The position numbers were made by a program, and so were the translations under genes. A DNA stretch of 64,000 nucleotides from assembly GCA_032164295.1 (NCBI GenBank), contig JAJHTX010000001.1, forward strand, positions 186,001 to 250,000. The letters are read 5' to 3'. Under the pieces are notes generated by a model. That model saw nothing but the letters and a program-made list of their open reading frames with translations, did no database searches and was not told the origin of the DNA. This DNA is from Inonotus obliquus. Taxonomy: Eukaryota; Basidiomycota; Agaricomycetes; Hymenochaetales; Hymenochaetaceae. Shown piece by piece: positions 1 to 12,554 of this stretch (position 1 is the first letter of the stretch; each line of letters begins with the position of its first letter).

Positions 1-719
1 TCTGGATCTAGAGCAAGGCCTATGACTCAGTTCCTTCCTTCTTCAAAAGCGCAGTCTTATGAGGTCGAATGTTATTGCAAGGAAGCGGAAGGTAAACAGC
101 TCTACTCACATCTCGTATCGAAAAGAAAAGAGTCCCGACTGTAATTGAAGCTTTCGTGTGCATGCAAGTATCATGCGTGCGTGAGTGCAACAAACTCGGA
201 CGTTAAGCAACACCTTTAAGGATCACTCGCAATGCTAACTCCGTTGATTATATTTCGAGTCATCCTCCGACCAGACGGATAACTTTCGAGACTATCCAAT
301 TTAGCGTTCGATTCGAGCAACATTCCTTACCGCAACTCAATGTAGTCTGTCATTGCTGCTTAGCCGAGTTACACAGTGGCGGGAAACACGAACATGTGAC
401 GTCGGGGAAGGGAAGACCGAGTTGCCCACGCCACGTTTTGTTGTTTCGGAATAAAGAGGGTCCCTCGGCGGTTGAGGATTGATCATGCCTCCTTTCATAA
501 TCCACCTTTTGAAGGGAGTTTTGCAAATCACAGAGTAGTGAACGGAGCAGTCAAGCTGGCCAGTGGCCGGTAAATAGTGGGGTAATTCTTGCCTCGGAAA
601 TAAGCGAACATCAGTGTTCAGCGTCATGAAGGTTTGTCAAAGATGTGCATACAATAATTCTACCATCTAGTGAGCCCGGAAACGTGATTGTATCCCCTCG
701 ATCCGAACGTCCCGTTTGG
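1..719. other. intergenic, no gene supported
   Basis: No recognisable coding exon, RNA or repeat. A 96-codon open frame on the minus strand (337-627) has no recognisable motif and is not called a gene. The left edge may belong to a gene outside the window. Confidence 0.4.
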
Positions 720-2467
720 TCACGGCTGAAGCGGGTATTTCTGCGTCACTCCCGCTTCTTTGGAAGATTGCTTATTTTCGTTGGGTGATGTGCGACCCGT
801 ACACGACAGTTCTTTTTTTGACTGAACACTCTCGTCTCCTGAGAAATTTTCACCTCCCTGGCGTCCCTTCCTCGGCGACGGACGGAAGTACGGTTGCGCC
901 AGCCAATGGGGTAGTATTCGTAAGCTTGTTACTTCATCGACAGCAACAAGGTCGCTGAGCTGCAAATCCCCTCTCCTCACCCTCTCAATCTCTGGGGTAA
1001 CGCGTGCTTCGACCTCGCGAACGATCGCCTCATAGTCATCTAATAGGGCATCCTTGCCCCTCTTCATGCCCACAGTTCCGAGCTTCGTACGAAGGTCTGT
1101 ATGGATACCAAGTGCTGGCCGAAGTAACTTGTATAGATGTCCCTTTATTGCACTTGGATGCGTGGGCGTACGAAGAACTCGTACTATACTGAGGTACTCG
1201 AAAGCGAGGGTCGTGGAGGGTAGGTAAACACCTGCATCGTCGGGGAATGTAAAGAACGCTGATGAAGGATATCGATTATCAATGGACAATGGCTCGACGG
1301 CAGCAAGCGGAAGAGGAATAATTTTGTGGGTATTGAGTAGTATGGTGGGGTTATACAAGTTGGCCTCGGCAGTCATCACAGCATCCGCACCGGTTGCATC
1401 TAAACAGCGTTGAATGTCACCATAAAACAGAATGTTGCCGTTCGCAAAAACTGGAATAGAAACCGCCTTCTTTACGGCACGGATTTTATCCCAATCCGCA
1501 AGACCCTGGTGGACCATCAGATATAGCGAGAGTAAATCCAAGGAGTACGCACAGTATTCTGTCCCCGCTGTTCCCGTGTGCGACCATGACATGTCAGAAT
1601 CTGAGCACCGGCTCTCTCCATCATCTTCGCATACTCCACTGTCTTTTCCATTGTTGGAAAGACACGAAACTTGGCTGTCACGGGTATGGACAGGTTCTCG
1701 TGTAATATATTGACTTGTGATTCATCTCAGTGAGAATCATGACTTGAAGGATGACGAAACGCACTGAGTCGGTAAACCAAGTCCCAGTCGTCCTGTAAAA
1801 AGCATCCATAATGCCCTCTCCTTGCAATATCCTGAGGGCACCCGAAGTTAATATCTACGGCATCACAGTGGGATTCCACCATTCTCGCAGCCTTAAGGAG
1901 TTGTTCCGGCTCATTTGCGGCAAATTGGACAATGAGAGGACGGTCAGCCTGACCACCTTCTTCACCGTGGATAAGATTGAACGCTTGCTCCCTGTAGGTC
2001 CTGTGCTTGTCTCCAGCGAACATCTAAGGGCGAAGTTAGCATTGATACATTGCTGAGGAGAAAGAAGCCCACTTTCGCGTTGATCATTGGTGTATACACT
2101 AACTAGCAGCATTTTAGAGACTTGTCGGCCTTCTAATCTGAAAAGCGCGCGGAACACCAACCTGAGCACCGTACCTCCGGGAGAGTATCCTCCAGGGCTA
2201 AGGGAGGAATCTAAGCAAGAGTAACTGCAGTATGGTGAGTGGCACACCCACTAGTTCGCTCTGGTCCACCATAGGTGCAACGACCAACTTCGGACTACCA
2301 AGCACGTTTTTATACAAATCATCACCAGACAACTTTCGTCGCTTGGGGCGATGTTCATCAGGCAGAATACCAGGCATACGTATGGTCTTTCTAGGTTGCA
2401 GGAAAGGCAGAAGCCCCCGCAGGGAGGCCAGAGTGAAAATTGTGGCGAAAATGCAAGGTGCGCTCAT
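720..2467 (-). CDS. DUS1: tRNA-dihydrouridine synthase, Dus1 type
   Basis: FMN-dependent enzyme that reduces uridine to dihydrouridine in the tRNA D-loop (Dus1 family, U16/U17). Read on the minus strand, the exons spell the family landmarks in order: the N-terminal strand [13 protein letters not shown], then [30 protein letters not shown], the phosphate/FMN region [12 protein letters not shown], the [10 protein letters not shown] stretch and IPVFANGNI followed by [15 protein letters not shown]. At least four short introns separate these blocks (the first lies just after QSEL near 2250). The C-terminal tail is Ser/Lys-rich and ends at 720. The start at 2467 gives a hydrophobic N-terminal extension; the ATG at 2377 (MPGILPDEH) gives a more usual Dus1 N-terminus. 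The splice set keeps the frame open, so the gene looks intact. Identification is firm, exact exon ends less so. Confidence 0.88.
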
Positions 2468-3390
2468 CACGATTACGTGTTCTAATCTTCGTATTATGTA
2501 ACTATCTCGCCAAGCTTTAACACAACAAAACAACGAGGTCCAACACACCCATTGTGGTACTTCAAGAAGCAAGCCACTTGAGTCTCACTTTCATGTCAAC
2601 CACATTGGGTCCATCGTCCTTAACGCAAAGCCCATCTTACAGCGAAGAAGACGTATTGACTTGTCAACAATTTCCCACACCTCTTTGTGAAGAACTGGGG
2701 TGAAAAAGCCGTGCTTCTCGCTTCTCAGCTTCAGTCATCGCTCGACTAAATAGCCATTGATCAACGTCTTGACCGATCACTCTGCTGGTCTACTAGATGG
2801 ACTTCTTGAACCTTTGCTGTTGCTGGAGTGCTCACTGGGAACAGGAGGATGCGGCATATGCTTGGTATGGAAGCTGTGAGTTGTTCAACCGAATAAATCC
2901 CGAAAACGACTGCCAGAATGAACACATCTGTTACCCGATAATTCTGCACAGGCTTAGAAGGTAACTGTCGCAAGATTGCCGAGGCACTCTTCTGAAAACA
3001 ACTGCGATGGCAACAAATGACCTCAGCGACCAACTGAAGCACCACTATAAATCTTTGCAACTACCACCTCGAGTCTTAGCACGACTGTACCCAATATCCT
3101 TCGACGCTTTGCTATGCTTGTTGTACGCAGGCTCAGTCTCAAGATGTGTCAGCACTCTACGTAAATGACCCAATAATCTTCCGAAAGGGTCGTTGACAAG
3201 ATGAATGTCACAGCCTTGCGGCATGAGCTCGAGTCTACGTTGGCGACAACGTGCGGACAATTAACACCCGGCCCATCGATCCATGATCACGGCTACGGCG
3301 TCGATAGTCTCGGAGACTCCGTACCTCCGCTTATTGACGCGCCTGAGCGTACGTGTCGGACATATGAAGCCGATCTGGGAGCTCGCCAAT
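2468..3390. other. intergenic between Dus1 and the RlpA-like cluster
   Basis: Divergent promoter region between the minus-strand Dus1 gene and the plus-strand secreted-protein gene. Short open frames at 2761-3060 and 3045-3260 show no recognisable family and are not called. Confidence 0.4.
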
Positions 3391-3398
3391 TATATAAA
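3391..3398 (+). promoter_or_regulatory. TATA box of first RlpA-like gene
   Basis: TATATAAAGG starts at 3391, about 115 bp upstream of the ATG at 3507. The two paralogues have the same element at nearly the same distance (5764 and 8040), which supports it as the core promoter. Confidence 0.6.
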
Positions 3399-3506
3399 GG
3401 AAGTCACCAACGGTAAATGAAAGACGACGCACCAACTCTTCTAGTCCGAGTCCTTTCAAGCTTCGATACTAATACCAACCTCATTCACTCGTTTATACAG
3501 CCAGAT

Positions 3507-4152
3507 ATGCGTTTTGCAGCTATTCTCAGTCTTTCCTTCATTTCTGTTGTGCTACCATCTGTTACTTCTGTGACTGCTTGCAAGTTGGGTATCGCGCAAC
3601 GCGCAAGGGCCCTTGAAAGGTTCGAAAAGCGCTCATTCGATAATGCACGCCTCACGTGGTACGATGTTACCACAGATGTGTAAGTGCAAGCAGTAATGTA
3701 GCATAACGTGGCTGTGCGGACTGACGGTTATACCCAGCACGGCTTGTGGGGGGAGATACTCTGCCAATGATTATGTGGGTCTTATTGTCAATTGAGCAAC
3801 AGAAACTGACCTTGTGCTACCAGGTCGTCGCTCTGAATACCCCAGTACGAAGTCTCTAACAACGCACCGTTTCATATTTCTAATTATGTCTATAGCAATA
3901 TGGTTCTGGATATCCTGGCCCAAACTGCGGTAGAAACATCCGTATTACCTCCAATGGAAAGACGGTGGACGCGACTATCGTCGACGAGGTGCGTTCTTTA
4001 CGTCTGACACGTTCCTATGATTTCCTGATCTCAGCAATGACTTGAAGTGCCCCGGGTGCCCGGAAGGTGGCCTTGACCTTACCCAGGGTCTCTTCAGTGC
4101 TTTCGCAAACCCCGACACTGGCGTCCTGGACGGCTCATGGGACTTCATTTGA
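3507..4152 (+). CDS. secreted RlpA-like double-psi beta-barrel protein, copy 1
   Basis: Small secreted protein of the fungal RlpA-like/expansin-module (DPBB) family, about 142 residues. Five exons can be read: 3507-3679, 3738-3774, 3824-3844 (21 nt), 3896-3988 and 4048-4152. Residues 1-20 form a signal peptide (MRFAAILSLSFISVVLPS). A short pro-region ends in a KR-like site before FDNARLTWYDV. The barrel follows with TACGG, VVALN, GPNCGR, a VDECPGCP motif and GGLDLTQGLF, ending SWDFI. Known relatives in Rhizoctonia are effector-like apoplastic proteins; the role here is inferred. It is the first of three tandem same-strand paralogues. No defect is visible. Confidence 0.85.
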
Positions 4153-5763
4153 GCCTGCCCTTGGCTTTTTTCCAAATCTTTACCATTGCGGCGACTTCAA
4201 TCGTGTTTCTTAATTATCAAAATTCGGAGTCTGCAGCATTTTGGAATAGACTCTTGAATTAGATCGAGATATTTGAGTATCTGCCGATATTAGGTGTGAC
4301 ACATACGTTTAGGGCGCTTATTCGTGTCTGCTGATGCGATAGAGTTATAAAAATGCAATTACAGGAGAATGTCTTATTATAAGTAAATCTGCGTTGCGTA
4401 CTGTCGTGCACAGAGAGGCTGAGATCCGTTTCATCAGCACAGTTGAACAGATTTGCTTTGCTTGATGGCGTTTGCACGGTCGGTCCTGGTGTGTCAGGAA
4501 TTGGAGTACTTTGATGTATCTCTGTGAGGTCAAGCTCTCGGTTTAATGACTAACGTCAGAGGAGGCGTGATACGGTGATAGGCGCTAACTTATTCGTTCA
4601 TCATTACAACTCCGTGTCCCGCCAGGAATTAGTTATTGAAATTTCTTCTCAATCGTGAGACGGCAACTGGGAACCTCCTTTATAGGCTGTGGGCGTGGAA
4701 TTCAACAAGGAGTCTTCTCACGGTCTATTGCGTAATCGGGAATGGCACGTGTCTCCTCTCCTGATTGTGCGTGACGCCCTCGCCTTCAAGTTCAAAGCTC
4801 GCCTTTGCTTGACGTAGTCACCTAGCTATTCCAAGTTGACTGCTAAAAGGTGCCACTCGAGTGAACCACGTCCTCCCGTGCAGGAGCTCTGTACTGTTAT
4901 CCTGGAACAAACGTGTTTTCCTCAGTAGCGCGGGATGCCTATCTGCACTAGCATCCTACTCCGTGTTTTGTGTTTTATGTTGTGGCTGAACATGCCCCCA
5001 GCTTATAGTCCGACCTGCTCAAGATCGAAATTCGTATTCTATTCTGTGTCAGACATTACTACTTTAGTTGACCACTATTGGGACTAGTACCATTAACGCC
5101 ACTACTCATGGTATCACTCTCTGATTACGGCGGCTCCGTTTTCTGAGCCGTCTGGATACCGGCGCGCAAGTACGTACTCCTTTCCATCTCTGACCTTTGT
5201 CCTTATGGATACATGTTTTTCTTGTTCTAATCATAGGTTCAGGCACACAAGCCCGCCGAAGGATCCGTTGTCACCGCGCTCTCCGGATCGAGGCAGATAG
5301 AATCCAGCGCCCTCCGTGAAAGGTACACATCTTCATTAAATTTGGGTGAGAATTTCGTCTGGAACAAGACACTCTGTGTGTCATTGATGGAACAGGGTGG
5401 CTAATGCAGATATTGTAATGCACTCTCATTGACAGTGCAAATACAGGGCAATCGCGGGCTTCGGACGAGAGTTGGCTCCGGAACATCCCCCGTCTGATCG
5501 CAAACACATGGGTGATATTTCAAAGCTCTCCGTTACTTACGTTCAAATGGAAACTCTCCGTAACATTTACTGAGCGACCGTGTTAGATAGACCAGCGTTG
5601 CGCCTCGTACTATAATCGCGGCGCTTTCGGCTATTAGCAACACGGGTCAGTGATCCTTGATGATGGGTGCGGTGTCTAATTCTACGGAGAGATGGTGTTT
5701 CCGCTTAGCTATGAGGTCTCAGAGTGTCGTTCGCGATGTGGTGAAACGGAGGCATCGAAATGG
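4153..5763. other. intergenic, no gene supported
   Basis: Spacer of about 1.6 kb between RlpA-like copies 1 and 2. Short open frames (4259-4477, 5271-5507) have no recognisable motif. No repeat family of the core region is seen here. Confidence 0.35.
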
Positions 5764-5770
5764 TATAAAA
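5764..5770 (+). promoter_or_regulatory. TATA box of second RlpA-like gene
   Basis: GGTATAAAAGGAG, with TATAAAA at 5764-5770, lies 112 bp before the ATG at 5876. Position and sequence match the paralogues. Confidence 0.65.
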
Positions 5771-5875
5771 GGAGTCGCTCGAAAGGACGAAATGACCAGC
5801 AACTACAGTAGCTACTTCCCATTGTGCTCTCTTGACCCTCAGTATCAGCTTCCTCTTCTTCCGAGCTATCTCGCA

Positions 5876-6506
5876 ATGCGCTTCTCAACCGTCCTTGGCT
5901 TATCTCTGGCTTCTGCCGTCTTGCCCATGGCGGTTTATGCTGCTCCTTACGAATTCAACGTCACCGCTCCCGCTGTCGAGCTCGAGAAGCGTGCGTTTGA
6001 CAACGCTCGCCTCACCTGGTACGATATCACTGTCGGCATGTAAGCGTGAAACCACAAACCAGAATCGAACCGATCTAATGAACTATAACTAGCACGGCAT
6101 GTGGAGGACGATTCTCCAACAGTGACCATGTAAGCCTCACTTGATTTTCACTTTTATTTGATGATTAATTACTGGATTCGCAGGTGGTTGCTCTGAACAG
6201 CCAGGTACTAAAAACAAATTTCCCCTTGTAAACCAGGCTGACTGTACTCGAACATCAGCAATTCGGCTCTGGTTTCCCCGGCCCGAACTGCGGTAGAAAC
6301 ATTCGTATCACCGCCAACGGCAAGACCATCAATGCCCAAGTCCAGGATAACGTGAGTGATGGTGTCCGATACCCGCGATTAATACTTACCAGAATATACA
6401 GTGCCCGGGATGCCCCTTCGGTGGCCTCGACCTTACCAAGGGCCTGTTCAGCGAGTTCGCTAACCCCGACGTTGGTGTCCTCACCGGCTCTTGGGACTTC
6501 ATTTGA
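5876..6506 (+). CDS. secreted RlpA-like double-psi beta-barrel protein, copy 2
   Basis: Paralogue of the gene at 3507 with the same exon plan. Signal peptide MRFSTVLGLSLASAVLPMAV, then a pro-region ending LEKRAFDNARLTWYDI (KR is a likely Kex2-type site). The barrel carries TACGGRFS, VVALNSQ (again encoded by a 21-nt exon), GPNCGRNIRI, a DNCPGCP motif and GGLDLTKGLFSEFANPDVGV, ending SWDFI. All introns have GT...AG ends and the frame is open throughout. The protein is predicted to be extracellular. It is closer to copy 1 than to copy 3, judging by shared GPNCGRNIRIT and SWDFI strings. Function beyond the DPBB fold is not shown by the sequence. Confidence 0.87.
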
Positions 6507-8039
6507 ACTCGATGATGTCGATATCGATCGGAAGTGATACCTCTCCTCGGAGGACCTGTATTGATGAAGGAAATCTTGTGAAAGAATATGGTTTATAAGT
6601 AATGCTATCATTAGATCTTGGTCTATGTAAAGGATTGATGGTACTGTTATATCTATGGTCAATGAAATTATTGGTATATTTTTTGAAGGCCACAAGAACA
6701 TCGCCCATATGTGGCTATGTGACTTGCATCAGTTGGTTCCCAAGGCATTTGAGGCCCCTCATGTGCTGATGAAACCTGTGGTGCGACAATCATATTGCCG
6801 AGTATTTCGCTTGATTGAATTCGGGCGCACAACGGTGTTTGTTAATGAGATGTGAAGGGCGAGACAGCCATATTTGCAATATTGATCGCCTTTGAACGAT
6901 CTCTGAACGCTATTTATAGCGATCCTCGTAAACTCAACGGAACAGAGAGCAGCTTAATTTATTCCTTCTCTCCCTTCAAATATTAATACAAGTCCTTCAT
7001 TAACAGAGCAAGCGTCAGCAAAACCTTAGTGCGGATTAATCGGGTTAAGAAGACGAGTCATCATGATAGGCACAATTCAACAATATCCATTTCAGCAGCT
7101 ATAAAATCAGAAAGGTACTCGCAGGGATATCATTCATTCGTCGCAAGCGTGAACAGGCCAGAGGGAGTCCTCTTTTTGTGAGCACACAGTCTTGACATGA
7201 TCATGTACCACTGGAATACGCTTTGCTAAGATTTCTGGATGACCAAAGCAGGCTGCCACAATGCAAAGGGAGCGGGATGGACTCATTGGCTACTAGTCGA
7301 CTTTTGTGTGTAACGAGGGAAGAAACGGGAGTCCATTCAAACAATCATCATTTCATTTTTGTTTTGTGATGGCCACTGGTGCCTTTCTACCCCAATTTTC
7401 CGAGCCCACCAGATCTATAGCATGCTACATATACAACTCACCATAATGATACTTCATGCAGGCGGGCCTCCGGTTCTGAAGGATGGTTCTTTACTTGATA
7501 GTCCAGTCCTTAGAGAGAAGGGCCGACATTTCTCGGTTAAAAATGTAGCAATCAATTTTCAACCCCCGACCAGTTGGGGAGTTGCACGTGACATAATAAG
7601 AAAAGGGGACGGTACCTTGTTTGAATTCAGACGGACGACAAATGCTCTAAGCAAAGTCACCAAAAAAAATACGTTTAGGGTTAGAGATAGTATCGCCGTT
7701 CGCTCCGATCCTCATTGGTCGACAAATAACGCCGATCGCTGACCACAGGGCTCCGAAATCGACGAAAAAGTCGACTTGAAAGAAAGAGAGGTGCTAGTTT
7801 TCTCGTCTTGGCTTCCGTGTGTAGCTTGGGGCTAAACATATCTAACAATACTTTGGTGTTCGTCGCTGCCAGGCACCTGGTTATAGCATATTGGCGAGAA
7901 TTTTTCAAGTTACCCTCGTTCTGCCGTCGCTCGGGGGAGTCTTGCATAGGGCCTCGAATGTGCATGGGCACAACGTTCATCTGTATTCGCCTCTTGAAGA
8001 ATTATAAGGAAAATATTGGAGGGATAGACTCACAAATGG
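6507..8039. other. intergenic, no gene supported
   Basis: About 1.5 kb between RlpA-like copies 2 and 3. Open frames at 7359-7742 (+) and 7681-7980 (-) overlap each other and show no known motif. Possibly regulatory only. Confidence 0.35.
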
Positions 8040-8047
8040 TATAAGAG
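8040..8047 (+). promoter_or_regulatory. TATA box of third RlpA-like gene
   Basis: GGTATAAGAGG, TATA starting at 8040, 96 bp before the ATG at 8136. Placement matches copies 1 and 2. Confidence 0.55.
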
Positions 8048-8135
8048 GCAGCTAGATAATCGCAAATAAGCACAGAAGAAGCCCCTCCCCGTCCTTTCCT
8101 GTTCCCAAGTATATTTACCTCTTAGCGACTTGACA

Positions 8136-8741
8136 ATGCGTTCCTCAATCGTCTTCGGAGCTATGCTTCCTCTGGCTGTTCTCTCCAATCCTGTTCCCAG
8201 GGATCTCAGGAAGCGCTTTGACGCTGATCGTATCACTTGGTACGATGTCAGTGTCGGAATGTGAGAATCGCAAAGAAAGCCTCATCCGCTATTCTCTTGC
8301 TGATAGATACAACTCTAGAACGGCCTGCGGTGGAACGCATTCGAACAACGAAGCTGTAAGCGAAATTTTGTTCTTCTGCAGCGGTTAGAAGCTCAATGTC
8401 CATACGACTCAGCTTGTCGCTCTCTCCAGTGCAGTAAGATCACCGTTCACAATCATAGAACAGTGTTACTTGACCATCGTTTGTCTTCTAGCAATTCGAT
8501 GGAGGTGCCGCATGTGGAAACCCGATATCATTAACTGTCGACGGACAGACGGTCGATGCGATTGTCGCTGATCTTGTAAGTTCTCCTGAGTCGACGGTCG
8601 ATGCGCCTTAGTCGAAAAACTCACAATGGAATGTAGTGTCCCGGTTGCCCTGACGGCGGTCTCGACCTCACTTCCGGACTGTTCTCGCAGCTCGGCTCCC
8701 TCGACGCGGGCGTAATTTCGGGTACATGGGAGTTCTCCTGA
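8136..8741 (+). CDS. secreted RlpA-like double-psi beta-barrel protein, copy 3
   Basis: Third and most diverged tandem paralogue. The signal peptide is short (MRSSIVFGAMLPLAVLS) and the pro-region is nearly gone: NPVPRDLRKRFDADRITWYDV follows almost at once. Barrel landmarks are TACGGTHSNNE, LVALSSA (21-nt exon, as in the others), GGAACGNPISL in place of GPNCGRNIRI, a DLCPGCP motif and GGLDLTSGLF, ending TWEFS. Introns sit at the same places as in copies 1 and 2, so the three arose by duplication of an intron-containing gene. The changed segment around the second cysteine suggests functional divergence. It is predicted to be secreted. Confidence 0.83.
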
Positions 8742-9232
8742 GCTCGACCCATCAAGAATCGTAATAAATAAAATGTAACAACAGTTTCAGTAATGCTAGA
8801 CGTTTCTCTCTCCATGCATGTTTGTGATTTATCTGGCACGCTACTAGAGTCGCAGCTGTGCAGAAAGCAGTTAGCGAGCTCGGGGTGTGTAGCTTATACA
8901 ATAATGTATTTAACGTACTGCTTCATCTGTGTGCGCAAAAACGAACCCGAAGGTCAAGCACGCGCTCTCTCCCAGAACTCCAGATACTAGTAGTACCAGA
9001 TGATCATCATTTGAGGCAACTTGCCTAAAGTTCTAGAAAGCGCGACAAAACGTTTTGAGTCTCTCTTATATGTTTGATTCTGTGCACGTATCTATGACAG
9101 AACATAGCATAGAGAAGGGTAGAGGCACTGCGCGATAAAGGGAAGAATACTACCAAGGTCGTATTGGTCGGTCAATTTGAATTTCAAATCGGTTGTGTTT
9201 ACGTCACGTGTCTCAACCTGCGGGAATTCGAC
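8742..9232. other. intergenic
   Basis: Spacer between RlpA-like copy 3 and SEC24. Nothing recognised. It presumably contains the SEC24 promoter; an upstream in-frame extension of SEC24 from 9164 cannot be excluded. Confidence 0.35.
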
Positions 9233-12200
9233 ATGGTGCCAGACCAGAGAACAGATGCCACTCGACGTTCAAGTCGGTCTACCATGTTTGCGCATGGCGC
9301 ACACATTCCACAACCACCACATACCTCCGGGATACCTTACCAAGGTACGTCTTTGTATGAATACTAGCATGTAGTAACGTTTGATGAATTATGCCTAGGT
9401 CTACGTGCTCGTATCGACCCACAACAAATTCCATCCCCTGTCGATGTTGCCCAGTATGATGCAGAAATTTGGGAAGGAAAGCCGTATATGACCCTGCCCG
9501 GAGATCATGTACCACTATCAACAACAAATTATGTCTCTATAGACCAGGGTTTGTTTCCAACCCACTTATACGATCTTCATCTCAAGCCGTATTCTTCAAG
9601 GTAATTCATCTCCGCGCTTCGTCCGCGCGACAACTTGGCACATACCGCATTCGTCCACTCTCGCGGACTCTTGTAAAATACCACTTGCTGCCATTATCCG
9701 GCCTTTCGCGCAGATTCGACCTGGCGAAGACGATATTCCTGTTGTCGAGTGCGGGGATAGCGGTCCTGCACGCTGCTCCGAGTGCCGAAGCTACATAAAC
9801 CCTTGGTGTACTTGGGTATCTGGAGGCTCGCGATGGAGATGCAATCTTTGTGGGCATCTAACGGATGGTGGGTTTCTCAGATTGGAACTGAATGGTCTTC
9901 TTCAATGTTCATGTCCCCTCACAGTACTACCTGAGTACTTCTGCGCTTTGGATACCAATCAAATGCGGCTTGATCATTTACAGCGACCAGAACTTCAAAA
10001 GGGTACGATAGACTTTGCGGTAGGGCCCGAATATTATTCTCTTCATCCCGCACCGCGTCTTGTCCCTACATTCACCACCCCGGAACCTCCCCCTGCAACG
10101 AATTCCACCCGGATACCAGAACCGATGCGTATCCTTTTTGCGATCGACGTCTCACGCGAGGCCGTCCAAACCGGCATGGTACAGGCCGCATGCCAGGCAA
10201 TCAAAGCTGTTCTTTACGGTGGGGAAATGGATGACGGTACTAGGATGGAACCTTGCATCCCTGCTCTGTGTCCAATTGCAATACTGACGTTTGATACATC
10301 GGTTCACTTCTATGACCTCTCGGTCAGTCTTTCTTTGTCTAAATTTGTACGCTTCCTTTGTTCACAGTGAACAGAGTCACCGGGATTCGGCTTCCATGCT
10401 AGTAGTACCGGACATTGAAGATGAAATGTACTGTCCTCTACAAGACGTCTCCATGTTTGTGGATCCTCGATCATCAAGGTGGGTCTTACAGCACCAGATT
10501 CCTCATATATCTCATACGCTTTCTGATGCCAGGAATATAATTGAGGGACTACTCGGTGCAATACCCGAACGATTTGAATCCGCCCAAACACATCTTTGTG
10601 CCCTCGGAGCGGCAGTGAGAGGATGTCTTTCAGGTCTTGCGCGACGTGGAGGACAAGTTATCCTATTTCAGTCATCGATGTGTTCGGTCGGTCCTGGAGT
10701 CTCCGAAGCACGATTGGATGAGAGCAAGCTTTACGATACGGACAAAGAGAAACAGCTTTTTACTCCGGGTGATTCCGTGTGGGTGGACCTCGCAGGAGAA
10801 CTGGCAGAGGCTGGTATCGGAATCTCAATGCTGGTCGGTACTGGGGCAATAGCGTATGTGGATTTTGCTTCAATAGGTACAGAACGTTCTCCTATCTCGG
10901 ATGAGTGGGATTATTTTGACGAGATCTCGAAATTCGCAGGCATCATTTCTACGCTCACGGGGGGCGACATTCGCCTCTATCCGCGATTTGACGTTCGACG
11001 CGATGGACCCATTCTTCAATCTCACCTCGCGCGTATCATATCCCGAGAGATGGGATATTCGTGCCAGGCAAGGGTAAGAGTTTCTCGGGGGTTGACGACC
11101 CGTGCATTCTACGGTCCACTATCGGAATCATCTGTCACACCGGGTACGATATCACTCGGTGTTATGCATGCGGATGCCGCTTTCGCTGTCGAATTCTCGC
11201 ATTCTAGTATTCGCGGAACGCCGCTCGACTCACGGGAATACGCACATCTGCAATGCGCGGTACTGTATACCACCAAAGAAGGTAGTCGGCGTGTACGAGT
11301 GCTGAACGTGGCACTCCAAGTAGCTGGGCTTGCAGGGAACGTCTTCCGCTTTGCGGACTCGGACACGACTGTTGCTTTCCTTGCCAAAGAAGGTAAGCTG
11401 TCGGTCGTATGATGTCGTCTGCTGAAGTGAAACTTTCGCAAGCTATGGGTTCTTTATCGACCCACTCACTCTCAACCATTCGAGATCTTCTGACTGAAAA
11501 ATGTGCGGATATTCTCCTTGCGTATCGGCGGAACTGCGCTGCTTCTACGTCACCCTCGCAAGTGAGTAACTTTTGATCGTCACCATCCATTAACATCCAA
11601 GCATTGATAGATATATACCCGAAGCTAATCCTCCCCGAATCATTCAAACTTTTGCCTCTGTATACGCTGGCACTGCAGAAGAACCGTAGTCTGCGAGGTA
11701 TGCCATCCTGGAACGTCTGTTTGCAATTGTATGACTGAAAATGTTTTCAGCTCACAACGTTCCCGCGGATATCCGCAACTATTTTGCCCACCGATTATTG
11801 TGCATGCCTGTTAGGACAACTCTTTACCACCTGTATCCACGTTTCTTAGCTCTTCACGATTTGACCGATGATATTGCGTTACCCGCTGGCAGCAATGGAG
11901 ATTATGTAGTTGCTGCATGTCCAGAGGGACAATTGAGGAGCTTGCAGCTCCCATCGTTAATGCGTAATACGTTCACTGCTATGCGAGCAGATGGTGCCTA
12001 TCTTATAGGTGCGGAAAGGTTCTTTACCTCGGTCGGGAGATGAGCTTGGCTGACAACTACTCTTAGATAATGAGGAAGTCATGATACTATGGATAGGGTC
12101 AGCTACCTCTCCTCAGGTCCTTCTGGATCTATTCAGTGTTGAAACTCCGCACGAGGTCGACCCGACCCTTGTGAGACTTCTGTTCGGACTGGTTGCGCTT

Positions 12201-12554
12201 TGCTGACTCAGGTGCCGCCCATCAGACAAATCTTCCAGTGTTACCCTCTCGATTGTCTGCGCAAGTTCGCAATATTGTCGCACATCGGATGATAGAACGA
12301 TCTGGAGAGTTTGTACGCCTGATGATTGCCCGACAAAATCTGGACGCTGCAGAGCTCGAACTGAGTGATATGCTTATGGAAGATACGAACTGTGGCGCGA
12401 TGTCTTATATTGATTGTATGTATCACTTTCTGTCTACCCTTCTGGAACGAATTGATCAACTGCAACTTTTGCCACAGATTTATGCATTGTGCATAAGCAA
12501 ATCAACACTGCGGTACGCATTCCCCGTGTGGTCGACTCTCATCCTCTTTGGTGA
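9233..12554 (+). CDS. SEC24: COPII coat protein Sec24
   Basis: Cargo-binding subunit of the COPII inner coat at ER exit sites; it pairs with Sec23 and Sar1. The exons give, in order: a short N-terminal arm ([10 protein letters not shown]), the zinc finger CSEC...CNLCG with INPW between the pairs, PEYFCALD, the trunk domain ([43 protein letters not shown]), the beta-sandwich and helical parts, a gelsolin-like segment ([12 protein letters not shown]) and the C-terminal [13 protein letters not shown] signature split by an intron at about 12418-12480. The stop is at 12552-12554. The N-terminal low-complexity arm is shorter than in most fungal Sec24 proteins, so an extra 5' exon may be missed. About seven introns. 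It appears intact and single. Confidence 0.87.
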
